Positions 19,573-28,253 of a stretch of DNA of 64,000 bases are shown here, piece after piece (position 1 is the first letter of the stretch; each line of letters opens with the position of its first letter). The DNA is taken from positions 370,001-434,000 of the forward strand of contig NZ_CP047242.1 in assembly GCF_009856605.1 (NCBI RefSeq), read 5' to 3'. Origin of the DNA: Trichormus variabilis 0441 (GTDB taxonomy: Bacteria > Cyanobacteriota > Cyanobacteriia > Cyanobacteriales > Nostocaceae). The translations under genes were made by a program, and so were the position numbers. The notes beneath the pieces are model-generated. The model ran no database searches. It was given only the letters and a program-made list of their open reading frames with translations, and had not been told where the DNA came from.

Positions 19573-22017
19573 TTAACCAACATTTGCCAAGAGTAACTCT
19601 CTTTCTTCTGACTTGTGTATCTGTACTTGGCCATCATCGTTCACATCAGCAATGGCTGTGTCTCCCTCGGTGATTTCTCCAGATAGCAACACTTCTGCTA
19701 AAGAGTCTTCTAGGAGGCGCATGATTGCACGACGTAATGGTCTAGCACCGTAGCTGGGGTTGTAACCTTCTGTTACTACTAATTCTTTGAACCGTTCGGT
19801 AACTTCTAAGGTAATTCCCTTCTCGGTCAGGCGACTGGCGACATCACGCAGCATGATATCAGCGATTTGCTTGACTTCATCTCTCGACAGTTGAGTGAAG
19901 ACGATGACTTCATCAAGTCGGTTGAGGAACTCAGGACGGAAGTAATTTTTCAGTTCTTCGTTAACTAAGTTACGGATGCGGTTGTAACTAGCTTCGGCTT
20001 GGTTGTCAAATTCAAAGCCTAAACCGCCGCCACCTTTTTCAATCACTTTAGAACCTATGTTGGAAGTCAGGATAATCAAGGTGTTCTTGAAGTCCACTTT
20101 CCGACCTTTGGCATCGGTGATGTGTCCGTCATCTAAAATTTGCAGCAGCATATTGAATACATCGGGGTGCGCTTTTTCGATTTCGTCGAACAGCAACACT
20201 GTGTATGGTCTGCGCCGCACGGCTTCGGTGAGTTGTCCGCCTTCGTCGTAGCCGACGTAACCAGGAGGCGAGCCGATGAGTTTAGAAACGGTGTGACTTT
20301 CCATGTATTCGGACATATCAAGCCGAATCATGGCATCTTCCGCGCCGAAGAAGTAAGCTGCTAATGCTTTGGCTAGTTCGGTTTTCCCTACTCCTGTAGG
20401 CCCGGAGAAGATAAAGCTAGCAATGGGACGGTTGGGACTCTTTAAGCCGACTCTGGCGCGACGGATGGCGCGAGAAACAGATGTAACTGCTTGTTCTTGA
20501 CCAATTAACCGTTTGTGGAGAGTATCTTCTAGGTGCAGAAGCAACTCAGACTCGGATTCTGTCAGCTTGTTGACTGGAACACCAGTCCAAGAGGCGACGA
20601 TTTGGGCAATGTCTTCTTCATCCACAACTGGTTTGATGGTTTGGCCAGTGGTGGCTGCTTGCAGTTCTGTTTCTAGGGCAATTTCTTCGTCACGAAGTTT
20701 TGCGGCTTTATCGAAGTCTTGGACTCTCACCGCTTCGTTTTTGCTTTTGGTGATGTCAGTCAGTTGACGCTTGAGTTCCTTGTTAGGGGAAATTTGCGAG
20801 TTCCGCAGGCGCACACGAGAGCCAGCTTCATCAATTAAGTCTATGGCTTTATCGGGCAGGAAGCGATCGCTAATATATCTATCAGCCAATTGCGCGGCTG
20901 CAACCACAGCTTCATCGGAAATATGTACTTTGTGGTGCTGTTCGTAGGCTCCGCGCAAACCGTAGAGGATATCAATGGTTTCAGCTACGGATGGTTCCCC
21001 GACCATAATCGGTTGGAAACGTCGCTCTAAAGCTGCATCGCGTTCGATGTGTTGACGATATTCATCTAATGTGGTAGCGCCAATACATTGCAATTCACCC
21101 CTGGCCAAGGCTGGTTTGAGAATATTGGCTGCATCTAAGCCGCCTTCTGTTCCCCCTGCACCAACTAGGGTATGAATTTCATCTATCACCAGGATGATAT
21201 TACCCGCAGAACGGACTTCTTCTACGATTTTCTTGATGCGTTCTTCAAAGTCTCCCCGGAAGCGAGTTCCCGCTACCAGAGAACCCATATCCAGGCTGAT
21301 GACTTGTTTATCTTGCAAAATGTCGGGGACATCTTGGTTAATAATACGCTGTGCTAAACCTTCAGCGATCGCAGTTTTACCAACCCCTGGTTCACCAATT
21401 AACACGGGGTTATTCTTGGTACGACGGCCGAGAATCTGCACAGCACGCTCAATTTCTTTTTGCCGACCGACTACAGGGTCGAGTTTACCTTCTTTAGCTA
21501 ATTTCGTCAGATTTCTGCCAAACTCTTCTATCGTCGGTGTTTGGTTCCGTCTGGAACCACCACCACCCACAACCACGGTTGGGTCTTCGCCTAAGCGACG
21601 GATGACAGCAGAGCGGACACTCTTGAGGTCAACGCCAAGATTCTGTAAAACCTTAGCGGCGACACCTTCACCGGCTTCTGTTAACCCTAAGAGTAAATGT
21701 TCTGTGTTGATGTAGTTATTTCCGAGATTATGAGCTTCTCTAAAGGACTGCTCGAAGAGGCTTTTCACTTTCGGGGTAAAAGGAATTTCTGGTGGTACAA
21801 ACCCAGAACCCCTACCAATAATTTTTTCAACCTCACGACGAGCGTCTTTGAGAGTCACACCCATCTCAGTCAGCACTTTGGCAGCAACCCCAGTTCCTTC
21901 TCCCATCAAACCCAGGAGAATTTGCTCAGTTCCTACGAAATTGTGTCCCAGGCGACGTGCTTCCTCCTGAGCGAGCATAATAACTTTGATGGCTTCGGAA
22001 GTGAAGTGTTCAAACAT
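19573..22017 (-). CDS. clpC: ClpC, Hsp100 ATPase of the Clp protease
   Basis: AAA+ unfoldase that feeds proteins to ClpP/ClpR; generally essential in cyanobacteria. The 814-residue product has the N-domain repeats (about 1-145), first ATPase with GEPGVGKT (about 205), the UVR/M-region (about 410-450), second ATPase with GPTGVGKT (about 545) and the ClpP-docking region. I start at the ATG of [11 protein letters not shown] at 22017, the conserved start; an in-frame GTG 51 nt upstream is less likely. Length fits the family. It is probably transcribed alone. Confidence 0.96.
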   Translation of the reverse strand: MFEHFTSEAIKVIMLAQEEARRLGHNFVGTEQILLGLMGEGTGVAAKVLTEMGVTLKDARREVEKIIGRGSGFVPPEIPFTPKVKSLFEQSFREAHNLGNNYINTEHLLLGLTEAGEGVAAKVLQNLGVDLKSVRSAVIRRLGEDPTVVVGGGGSRRNQTPTIEEFGRNLTKLAKEGKLDPVVGRQKEIERAVQILGRRTKNNPVLIGEPGVGKTAIAEGLAQRIINQDVPDILQDKQVISLDMGSLVAGTRFRGDFEERIKKIVEEVRSAGNIILVIDEIHTLVGAGGTEGGLDAANILKPALARGELQCIGATTLDEYRQHIERDAALERRFQPIMVGEPSVAETIDILYGLRGAYEQHHKVHISDEAVVAAAQLADRYISDRFLPDKAIDLIDEAGSRVRLRNSQISPNKELKRQLTDITKSKNEAVRVQDFDKAAKLRDEEIALETELQAATTGQTIKPVVDEEDIAQIVASWTGVPVNKLTESESELLLHLEDTLHKRLIGQEQAVTSVSRAIRRARVGLKSPNRPIASFIFSGPTGVGKTELAKALAAYFFGAEDAMIRLDMSEYMESHTVSKLIGSPPGYVGYDEGGQLTEAVRRRPYTVLLFDEIEKAHPDVFNMLLQILDDGHITDAKGRKVDFKNTLIILTSNIGSKVIEKGGGGLGFEFDNQAEASYNRIRNLVNEELKNYFRPEFLNRLDEVIVFTQLSRDEVKQIADIMLRDVASRLTEKGITLEVTERFKELVVTEGYNPSYGARPLRRAIMRLLEDSLAEVLLSGEITEGDTAIADVNDDGQVQIHKSEERELLLANVG

Positions 22018-22249
22018 AGCGGGTTCTTGCTCCCTTGCTGCTTGGACTTTGGGTGATAGAAAATTCACCCTTTTGTTAAACTTTTTTGTACTTTCTTAAA
22101 GACAATGTATCTTTATCTAAGGATAGGTGACAGTGGTGAGAGCCGTATTAGCTCAGGTGTAGTTGCCGTCATGACTAATTATGGTGCGATGGCAAGAATC
22201 TGAACTCTAGACGCTGAAGGAATTTACACTCTACCTAAAGGTATAAACC

Positions 22250-22546
22250 ATGACTGAAAACCACGGAAGTAAAGACCAACAACATCCACTCTACAACCGC
22301 GATCGCCCCTTTATAGATATTCTACTAACTCAAGAGGCGACAGACCATAATTTAGCCGAATTAGCTAGGCTCAAAATCCGCTATCAAGGCTTCCCTGGCG
22401 CAAGAGACATCCAAAACGACCTGAATAAAGTTTTGCAACAATGGGGGTTAACCGAAGCGGAACTATTCGAGAAAACCCGCCAAATACATCAAATAGGCGG
22501 GATTTATAAGAGTCGTGGTAAAAGAGATGAGCAGGATTGGAATTAA
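22250..22546 (+). CDS. DUF3288 family protein
   Basis: A 98-residue soluble protein with the pattern KDQQHPLYNRDR, NLAELARLKIRYQGFPGARDIQ and GLTEAELF, which I recognise as the cyanobacterial DUF3288 family. Function is unknown. It is small and charged with no membrane segment. It is followed at once by a GGGCAGG repeat, then the convergent ligase gene 40 bp away. Confidence 0.8.
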   Translation: MTENHGSKDQQHPLYNRDRPFIDILLTQEATDHNLAELARLKIRYQGFPGARDIQNDLNKVLQQWGLTEAELFEKTRQIHQIGGIYKSRGKRDEQDWN

Positions 22547-22586
22547 GGGCAGGGGGCAGGGGGCAGGGAGCAGGGGGGAGAATACC

Positions 22587-23309
22587 CTAGTCAAAGTTCT
22601 CTCGAATTTCATCCCATTCTGAGGGGGATAGGGGTTGTGTCTCCAGTTGTATATTAAAACAGTTGTTAGCTGCTGTAATTAAAGCCGAGATAATATCATC
22701 TACACTCAGGTTGAATTTTATGGGGTTAAAATCTTCTACACCGAATACTTGTGCAAATAGTTTTGTATCTGGCTGGAGACGGATAGAACCATGTTGTAGA
22801 ATTACGTCGCCGCGTCGCAACTGAGCGCTACCTATGAGTTTGCTTCCGGTTGGTAAGACTAAATCTGCACCTGTAGCTGTACCAAAACAGTTGGGATTGT
22901 GGATGTAACCACGTCCGGCTGTACCATAGCTTAATTCAAAACCGAGCGATCGCCATCCTTGGATTAAAAACTCACAAATCTTCTGGTATGCCACCAGGCG
23001 ATTATCACCTAGTCCTGATGTTACTACAGCATAAGTTAAGTCACCTTGGTGGAGTACTGCCCTACCACCTGTAGGACGACGCACCAAGTCTAATTTTTGA
23101 TTTTGCCAAATCAGGTTTTGCCAATGTTCTGGATATTGGCGTTGATGATACCCAAGGGAAATAGCGGGTGGCGACCAAGTGTAAAATCTTATGGTAGAAG
23201 GATGCTTACCAGATTGGTGTTGTGTTAGTAGCCAACGGTCAATTGCCATTTGTACACTACCGGAAGCTGCTAATAAAGGAATCAGTCGCCAAACCTGCTT
23301 ACTAGCCAT
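22587..23309 (-). CDS. biotin/lipoate A/B protein ligase family protein
   Basis: A 240-residue lipoyl/octanoyl transferase-like enzyme. Family features are PPAISLGYHQ (about 48-57), RRPTGGRAVLHQGDLTYAVV (begins about 77), NCFGTATGADLV, and GSKLIGSAQLRRGDVILQHGS with the conserved Lys. This places it with LplA/LipM-like proteins that attach lipoate or octanoate to lipoyl domains. The substrate cannot be fixed from sequence. It is encoded 18 nt after the YbjN-like gene, so the two may be co-transcribed. Confidence 0.85.
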   Translation of the reverse strand: MASKQVWRLIPLLAASGSVQMAIDRWLLTQHQSGKHPSTIRFYTWSPPAISLGYHQRQYPEHWQNLIWQNQKLDLVRRPTGGRAVLHQGDLTYAVVTSGLGDNRLVAYQKICEFLIQGWRSLGFELSYGTAGRGYIHNPNCFGTATGADLVLPTGSKLIGSAQLRRGDVILQHGSIRLQPDTKLFAQVFGVEDFNPIKFNLSVDDIISALITAANNCFNIQLETQPLSPSEWDEIRENFD

Positions 23310-23326
23310 CTAAAATTTAAAATTGC

Positions 23327-23806
23327 TTAAGCTGCCCCAAACTCTGATTGTAAAGCTTCGTCATTGTTATCGGCGATCGTTGCCACAATAGTAATGATCC
23401 GCGAAACTTCCCCCGGAGATAATTCTGCAAGAGTGCGTGTAGAAATAACTACTACTTGATCCTCTATAATCCCAAAACGTGCTTCAAAAGTACTGGAGCA
23501 GTTTAACTCCAACAAATGACGCAACAACTTTGGTTCATTCTTCGCTGGTAATTTGAGTACTGCTGACCAAACTGTTATCGTGTCTTCATCACTCTTGCCA
23601 GTGAGTTGCACAAATACTTCCACCGTGCCGTATTTAAACTTCCACAGATAACCACCTTCTGGAGTGTGGCTTACCATTGCGCTGTCATCTTGTTCGAGGG
23701 AGTCAATGACATTTTCAATGACTTCCACATGATTAATGCTGGTTGTCTGTGCAATGAGTTCATCTATAAATTCGTCATTAGTTAGTGTTTCTTGGTAGCT
23801 TGCCAT
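23327..23806 (-). CDS. YbjN domain-containing protein
   Basis: A 159-residue acidic protein with the YbjN/secretion-chaperone-like fold signature (FKYGTVEVFVQL, LPAKNEPKLLRHLLELN, FEARFGIIEDQVVV, RTLAELSPGEVSRII). Members resemble type III secretion chaperones but in cyanobacteria their role is unknown. It is upstream of the ligase gene by 18 nt. Confidence 0.82.
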   Translation of the reverse strand: MASYQETLTNDEFIDELIAQTTSINHVEVIENVIDSLEQDDSAMVSHTPEGGYLWKFKYGTVEVFVQLTGKSDEDTITVWSAVLKLPAKNEPKLLRHLLELNCSSTFEARFGIIEDQVVVISTRTLAELSPGEVSRIITIVATIADNNDEALQSEFGAA

Positions 23807-23902
23807 ACAGATTTTTCTCTCAACCTATTATTTGTGATCTACACATACTTTATAACTTGTGGGCTAAAATTGGCTTTAGTCTTAGAATGTCGGCAATAAG
23901 AC

Positions 23903-24035
23903 AATACAGTTCAGTTAAGGCAACAACTTAGACTGGTGTAGGTTGGGTGGAGGAACGGAACCCAACATTCTCAAGACTTTGTTGGGTTACGCTATCGCTC
24001 CACCCAACCTACTATTCTCTTAACTGAACCGTATT
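23903..24035. mobile_element. palindromic MITE-like element (133 bp)
   Basis: Terminal inverted repeats AATACAGTTCAGTTAAG and CTTAACTGAACCGTATT match at 16 of 17 positions. Inside, GTAGGTTGGGTGGAG pairs perfectly with CTCCACCCAACCTAC and AACCCAACA with TGTTGGGTT. It has no coding capacity. A piece of one end recurs at 45725-45742. Confidence 0.75.
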
Positions 24036-24058
24036 GATCAATGAGACTCTTAGGTTTG

Positions 24059-24124
24059 GTAGGGTGCGTCAGTATGAATAATTTCTAAGTATAGTTAGGG
24101 TCTATCGCAAGTAGCGCACCCTAC
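24059..24124. repeat. palindromic repeat GTAGGGTGCG...CGCACCCTAC
   Basis: A 10-bp perfect inverted repeat bounds 66 bp. The unit GCACCCTAC also occurs near 52940. It sits directly after the element at 23903-24035, downstream of the DUF6816-like gene. Confidence 0.65.
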
Positions 24125-24214
24125 ATTTCGGAACTCTTTACTCTAGAACTAGAGTTTTACGCAAAGTATTTGCAGATAAGAAAATATAAATTCTGATCTA
24201 AATTAGATTTTGCA

Positions 24215-25000
24215 TCATTTAGCCGTAGGGAAAAATTCTAGGCGATAGCGATAAAGCGCCACTGGGCGATCGCCTGCGTTAAAATAATTAGGATCTTGTG
24301 GCGAAAGATAGACAGCAGTAACTTGATCTGCCTCAATTCTTGGGGACGATGTCGAAAGTTTATGGTAGGCGGTGGTAGATTCGACCGAGTTTAAGTAAGG
24401 TAGCGAACCGCCTTTAAATAATTGTTGGAAAACTTCTGTAGTAATAAATTTACTATCTGCTGCGGTTTCGGTCGCCCGTGCCGTGACAATGGAAATTAAT
24501 TGCCGTTCCCCACGTAAAAATGTAATCTGACGATTAGGCGAGTCTGGGTCTACTTTAACTGCTAATACGGCTTCATCACCTAAATAAGACCTAGCTAAAT
24601 TCAAACTGTTAAAAACTCTATCAGCAACCACAATTGTTGATTTAGCATCTATCTGAGGAAGGAATTTTAAGCCAATAGTGGGAGGTTGTACTTCTATAAA
24701 TCGTACTAAAAAGCTGACGGGCTGATTTAGTTGTTCACGATTTCCTTCAAACCCTGGTGTAACAATATCCGGTGCTAGAGGTGCTGCTAAATCTACCAAG
24801 GTACTCTTAACTTCCCAGGTTCCAGCCATCCATTTAGGGTAAGCTAAATCCCCCTTGGCTGGCTGGACAGAGGTTAATTTTTTCCACTGGGGAAAATGAG
24901 CCAAGCGTTCAGATAGTTCACCTGCATTTGCATCACCATTCCACCCCAGTAACAAGAAAATAATTAAGCAACAACTCCAAATAGCTTTTATTGTCAGCAT
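24215..25000 (-). CDS. secreted DUF6816-like protein
   Basis: A 261-residue protein with a Sec signal peptide (hydrophobic AIWSCCLIIFLLLGW, cleavage near DANAGE). The mature part includes PKWMAGTWEVKSTLVDL and ends YRYRLEFFPTAK. It resembles a family shared by cyanobacteria and plant thylakoid-lumen proteins (DUF6816, as I recall), so a thylakoid-lumen or periplasmic place is likely. No catalytic motif is seen. Confidence 0.7.
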   Translation of the reverse strand: MLTIKAIWSCCLIIFLLLGWNGDANAGELSERLAHFPQWKKLTSVQPAKGDLAYPKWMAGTWEVKSTLVDLAAPLAPDIVTPGFEGNREQLNQPVSFLVRFIEVQPPTIGLKFLPQIDAKSTIVVADRVFNSLNLARSYLGDEAVLAVKVDPDSPNRQITFLRGERQLISIVTARATETAADSKFITTEVFQQLFKGGSLPYLNSVESTTAYHKLSTSSPRIEADQVTAVYLSPQDPNYFNAGDRPVALYRYRLEFFPTAK

Positions 25001-25174
25001 TATCTATTTATAGCGATTTCCAATTAAGGGAGGTACATAAATAATATTTTTAAACGCGGAGGGGCGCAGTAGACGCGCAGGCTGGAAAACGCAGAGGGGC
25101 GCGGAGGGTTGGTGAATTTTATTAGCAGTGTACTCAGTACCTCAGCAGGTTGGTAAACGCTATGTTGTGTCGAG

Positions 25175-25579
25175 TTAAAGTTGTACTGGCAAAGGTTCCC
25201 AAACTTCGCCGTACTTTTCTTTTAAAGTGTGCCAAGCTTCCACTTGTCCTGGTTCATATTCTCCAGGCTTACCCCATTGCAAGAATAAGCTTAAAGCGGA
25301 CTCTTGTTTCTCATCTAAAAAACGGATAGCGTAAGTTGTGAAATTGCCTCTTTTGGCTTCACCAGTTTCAAACTTCACTTGAGTAATTTTTTCCATATTC
25401 AAGTGAAATTCAAAGCCTTCTGTGTGCATATTGGCATATTTACCTTTAGCTAATTCTGCATAGAATAGCTTTTCTATTTTTCCCCGTGCTTCTAATACAG
25501 CCGCGCTACTAGTAACAATTAACCGCAGAGTTCCCAAGGTTTCGCAAGCTTCCAAAAAATCTTTCAGACTATGACTCAT
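25175..25579 (-). CDS. small soluble protein, possibly HutX/ChuX-like
   Basis: About 134 residues, soluble, with FEFHLNMEKITQVKFETGEAK and a C-terminal FLQWGKPGEYEPGQVEAW. The fold pattern suggests a relative of haem-utilisation HutX/ChuX proteins, but this is a weak recognition. I chose the ATG at 25579, with AGGGA about 12 nt upstream; the ATG at 25591 has AGGGA directly against it. It stands alone between repeats. Confidence 0.6.
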   Translation of the reverse strand: MSHSLKDFLEACETLGTLRLIVTSSAAVLEARGKIEKLFYAELAKGKYANMHTEGFEFHLNMEKITQVKFETGEAKRGNFTTYAIRFLDEKQESALSLFLQWGKPGEYEPGQVEAWHTLKEKYGEVWEPLPVQL

Positions 25580-25612
25580 ACCCGTTACCATTCCCTAATA
25601 ATGACTATTGAC

Positions 25613-25661
25613 TCTTTAATTTTGAATTTTGAATTTTGAATTGGAGCGAAGCGACTTGACT
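25613..25661 (+). repeat. 49-bp dispersed repeat (copy 1)
   Basis: TCTTTAATTTTGAATTTTG... then GGAGCGAAGCGACTTGACT. An identical 49-bp copy is at 54852-54900. It runs up to the last bases of the phoH stop codon. It contains the TTTTGAA heptamer repeat seen also near 280-305 and 50150-50176. Confidence 0.85.
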
Positions 25662-26613
25662 ATTTCTCATACTGTTCGTAGGCGCTGACAATGCGCTGAA
25701 CTAGAGGATGACGCACGACATCTTTTTGGGTAAATTCGCAAACAGCAATACCTTCAACGTGTTTGAGAACTTGTAAAGCCACTGTCAAACCTGATTGTTG
25801 ATTTATTGGTAAATCAGTTTGTGTGATGTCGCCTGTAATTACCATGCGAGAACGGAAACCCAAACGAGTTAAAACCATTTTCATTTGGGCAGGTGTGGTA
25901 TTTTGGGCTTCATCAACAATCACAAAAGCATGGTTTAGAGTGCGTCCCCGCATATAGGCGAGGGGTGCAACTTCAATAATTCCCCGTTCTATCAAATTGG
26001 GGACTTTCTCTTGGTCGATGAATTCGTAAATTGCATCGTAAAGCGGACGCAGATAGGGATTAATTTTCTGCTGCAAATCCCCTGGTAAAAACCCTAGTCT
26101 TTCACCAGCTTCTACCGCCGGACGTGTCAAAATCAGCTTTTCTACCTGATTGGCGAGGAGTGCTTGGACGGCGAGGACAACGGCCAGATATGTTTTACCA
26201 GTTCCCGCCGGGCCGATGCAGAAGGTGAGGTCACGTTTGCGGATGGCTTCGATATACTGGCGTTGTCTGAAGGTCTTAGCTCGGACTTCTTCGCCCCGGC
26301 GAGTTCTGGCGAGGACATCTCGCTGTAGTTCTTGTAGTTCATGTTCGCGGTGATTATCTACAGCTTGACGAGCCGTTAATATATCAGCACTGGAGATAGT
26401 GTTGCCCTGAATCCAGATACTTTCTAGCGATCGCACTAGTTTTGTCGCTAAATCTCTTTGCGTTTCTGTACCATAGATATGTAACTCTTGCCCACGCAGT
26501 ACTAAAGTGGCTCCTGTTTGCCGGGAGAGAATTTTGAGATTTTCTTCTCTATCACCCGCAAGAGCGATCGCACTGGGAATGTTAGGCAGCTGAATTATGA
26601 AAGCATCTGCCAT
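25660..26613 (-). CDS. phoH: PhoH-like ATPase
   Basis: A 317-residue PhoH-family P-loop ATPase, a helicase-like protein linked to RNA metabolism. The N-terminal KH-like part (about 1-75) precedes KTFRQRQYIEAIRKRDLTF and Walker A GPAGTGKTYLA (about 137). Walker B is VIVDEAQNTTPAQMKMVLTR (begins about 230), with MVITGDITQTDLP behind it. Length is normal. Its 3' end touches a dispersed repeat. Upstream is a 360-bp gap. Confidence 0.93.
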   Translation of the reverse strand: MADAFIIQLPNIPSAIALAGDREENLKILSRQTGATLVLRGQELHIYGTETQRDLATKLVRSLESIWIQGNTISSADILTARQAVDNHREHELQELQRDVLARTRRGEEVRAKTFRQRQYIEAIRKRDLTFCIGPAGTGKTYLAVVLAVQALLANQVEKLILTRPAVEAGERLGFLPGDLQQKINPYLRPLYDAIYEFIDQEKVPNLIERGIIEVAPLAYMRGRTLNHAFVIVDEAQNTTPAQMKMVLTRLGFRSRMVITGDITQTDLPINQQSGLTVALQVLKHVEGIAVCEFTQKDVVRHPLVQRIVSAYEQYEK

Positions 26614-26972
26614 AAGTATTTTTGTAATATATTAAGCAGCAATTTTGATTCGCTTTGCGTGTCAGTTGTTAGTTGTTTTTGATTTGCTTTAGTGTTTTTT
26701 TATCTCATTTTAGAGCGGTTTATTTTTATACTATTCTATAGTAAATATTTATTTAATCCTAGATTCTACAAAGGTTTTATCTAGATTCAAGGAGAAAATT
26801 CGTTTCTATAATTTGTTAATAATGAAATATTTCATTATATTTAAATATTTATCAAGTAGAGACGCAATAACGTCTCCACTTTTTCCAGGTTTGAGCTAAA
26901 AAATCACTACAAACCCTTAATTCACCCAAGGAATATTAAGTTCACCACCTTAACCAAAGGCTTTGCTCTGAT
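26614..26972. other. intergenic region between phoH and rpsU
   Basis: 359 bp, AT-rich, no gene seen. It contains the small palindrome GTAGAGACG-caataa-CGTCTCCAC (about 26857-26880), a relative of the GTAGAGACG units at 52.87 and 58.08 kb. It lies just after rpsU and may act as its 3' end. Confidence 0.5.
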
Positions 26973-27149
26973 TTAGTTGCGACCACCCTTGCGTGCAGCT
27001 TCTGCTTTGCGCTTGCGGCGCAAACTGGGTTTTTCGTATCTTTCCCGACGTTTGACTTCTGATAAAATCCCGGCTTTTTGAATTTTCTTTTTAAAACGTC
27101 TAATTGCCGAGTCAATAGACTCATTCTCACCCAAACGAACTTCAGCCAC
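26973..27149 (-). CDS. rpsU: 30S ribosomal protein S21
   Basis: The 58-codon minus-strand frame starts at GTG (27147-27149) and reads [19 protein letters not shown], continuing to a basic C-terminus ending AARKGGRN. This is a classic S21, which helps base pairing of mRNA with 16S rRNA in initiation. AGGAGG lies 12-17 nt upstream of the GTG. A longer overlapping frame (26942-27130) is only a shadow. It stands alone, not behind an rbp RNA-binding-protein gene as some cyanobacterial rpsU copies do. Confidence 0.96.
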   Translation of the reverse strand: MAEVRLGENESIDSAIRRFKKKIQKAGILSEVKRRERYEKPSLRRKRKAEAARKGGRN

Positions 27150-27239
27150 TCCCTGGATTCACCTCCTGGCAGAGATTCTCACAGTTGTGTATAACCATCA
27201 TTAACTGTATACGGTGGGTAAATTTTACAGGTAGCTGCA

Positions 27240-27259
27240 AAAAGATGCTGACATCTTTT
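27240..27259 (-). terminator. hairpin upstream of rpsU
   Basis: AAAAGATG-ctga-CATCTTTT is a perfect 8-bp stem with a 4-nt loop, with terminal A/T tracts on both strands. It could end the KH-protein transcript or act as an rpsU leader element. Confidence 0.45.
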
Positions 27260-27286
27260 AACCACTTCCTCAGTTTATCGAAGTTT

Positions 27287-27314
27287 CTGAGCGGAGTTAA
27301 CTAAAACCGCTCAG
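27287..27314 (-). terminator. hairpin CTGAGCGG...CCGCTCAG
   Basis: An 8-bp perfect GC-rich stem lies between the KH-protein gene and rpsU. The plus strand continues GCTTCTTTTC. On the minus strand it is about 115 nt past the KH gene stop and may end that operon. Confidence 0.5.
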
Positions 27315-27426
27315 GCTTCTTTTCTATTGTTAACCTAATACAGCACAGGTTAAATCAATTAACCATTCAAAATATGTGAAAAGCTTGCTGAATCAGCTTT
27401 TTGAATTTTGAATTCCGGTAGGGGTG

Positions 27427-27861
27427 CTAACGGGTGCGTGGTTTAACAACCGGTCGCGGCGGGGCGTTTCCGCTTCTTTCTCGTGATATTGGCAAAGGTG
27501 TGCGTTCTTGTTGGTCTTCCTCAACAAACATTCCTTCTCGGCCTGGAGTGGTGCTGCCGTAAATGTCCAGGTAAACTGATTGTCCAGCAAGTTCTGCCGC
27601 AGCAGAAATCACTGTGCGAATCGCCTGAATATTACGACCTCCCCGACCAAAAACTTTCCCTTTATCTGCACTTTCAAAGGCGATGCGAACCCAAGCCCGT
27701 TTCAGGGTTGGAGAAATTTCACAATCGACGCTTAGAGACTCTGGAGCTTCTAAAAATGGCTGCATTAAGAACTTGACTAGCCCGACGTAATTTGGGCTAG
27801 CTGTTAATGAGTTAGCTGTAAGACTATGATGCGGGTTTTGCACTGACCTGTTCAAAGACAT
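27427..27861 (-). CDS. KH-domain RNA-binding protein (KhpA-like)
   Basis: About 144 residues with a KH domain containing the GxxG loop in [17 protein letters not shown], a single-stranded RNA-binding fold. The rpsP-KH gene pair is widely conserved. I start at the ATG before [11 protein letters not shown] (27861), which overlaps the rpsP end by 38 nt; the longer open frame would read through most of the rpsP C-terminus. A Ser/Arg/Pro-rich tail ([18 protein letters not shown]) follows the KH domain. Confidence 0.85.
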   Translation of the reverse strand: MSLNRSVQNPHHSLTANSLTASPNYVGLVKFLMQPFLEAPESLSVDCEISPTLKRAWVRIAFESADKGKVFGRGGRNIQAIRTVISAAAELAGQSVYLDIYGSTTPGREGMFVEEDQQERTPLPISRERSGNAPPRPVVKPRTR

Positions 27862-28084
27862 TTTGTTTTTGTAAGATGCGACGTACCGTGTCAGTAGGTT
27901 GAGCGCCTTGCTGTAGTCGCTTGACGATACCAGGAACATCCAATCGCACTTCATCAGTTCTAGGATTGTAATATCCCAATTCTTCCAAGGGGCGACCGTC
28001 GCGGCGAGAAAGGTTATTCATAGCGACAATACGGTAGCTCGCTTCCCGCTTTTTACCGAATCGTTTCAAGCGCAGTTTGATCAT
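27824..28084 (-). CDS. rpsP: 30S ribosomal protein S16
   Basis: An 86-residue S16 ([46 protein letters not shown]), a small-subunit assembly protein. Normal length. It lies between ffh and the KH gene on the same strand and overlaps the KH gene, so the three probably form an ffh-rpsP-KH operon with a 169-bp gap after ffh. Confidence 0.97.
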   Translation of the reverse strand: MIKLRLKRFGKKREASYRIVAMNNLSRRDGRPLEELGYYNPRTDEVRLDVPGIVKRLQQGAQPTDTVRRILQKQNVFEQVSAKPAS

Positions 28085-28253
28085 GATTGAAGAAACATTC
28101 TCCTGTTTGTGGATAATTAAGGAAGCGGCTATCTTAAATCCAAGACTTCCTTGATTGAAATGCTAATTTTAACACTTGCTAAGGGTTTAGTGCTATTGGT
28201 CGTTAGTCAAAAGTCCATAGTCCATAGTCAAAACCCTAATCTTTGACTGTTGA

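Noticed and set aside
26942..27130. 62-codon minus-strand frame
   Set aside because: It is out of frame with rpsU, whose GTG-started frame gives an unmistakable S21.
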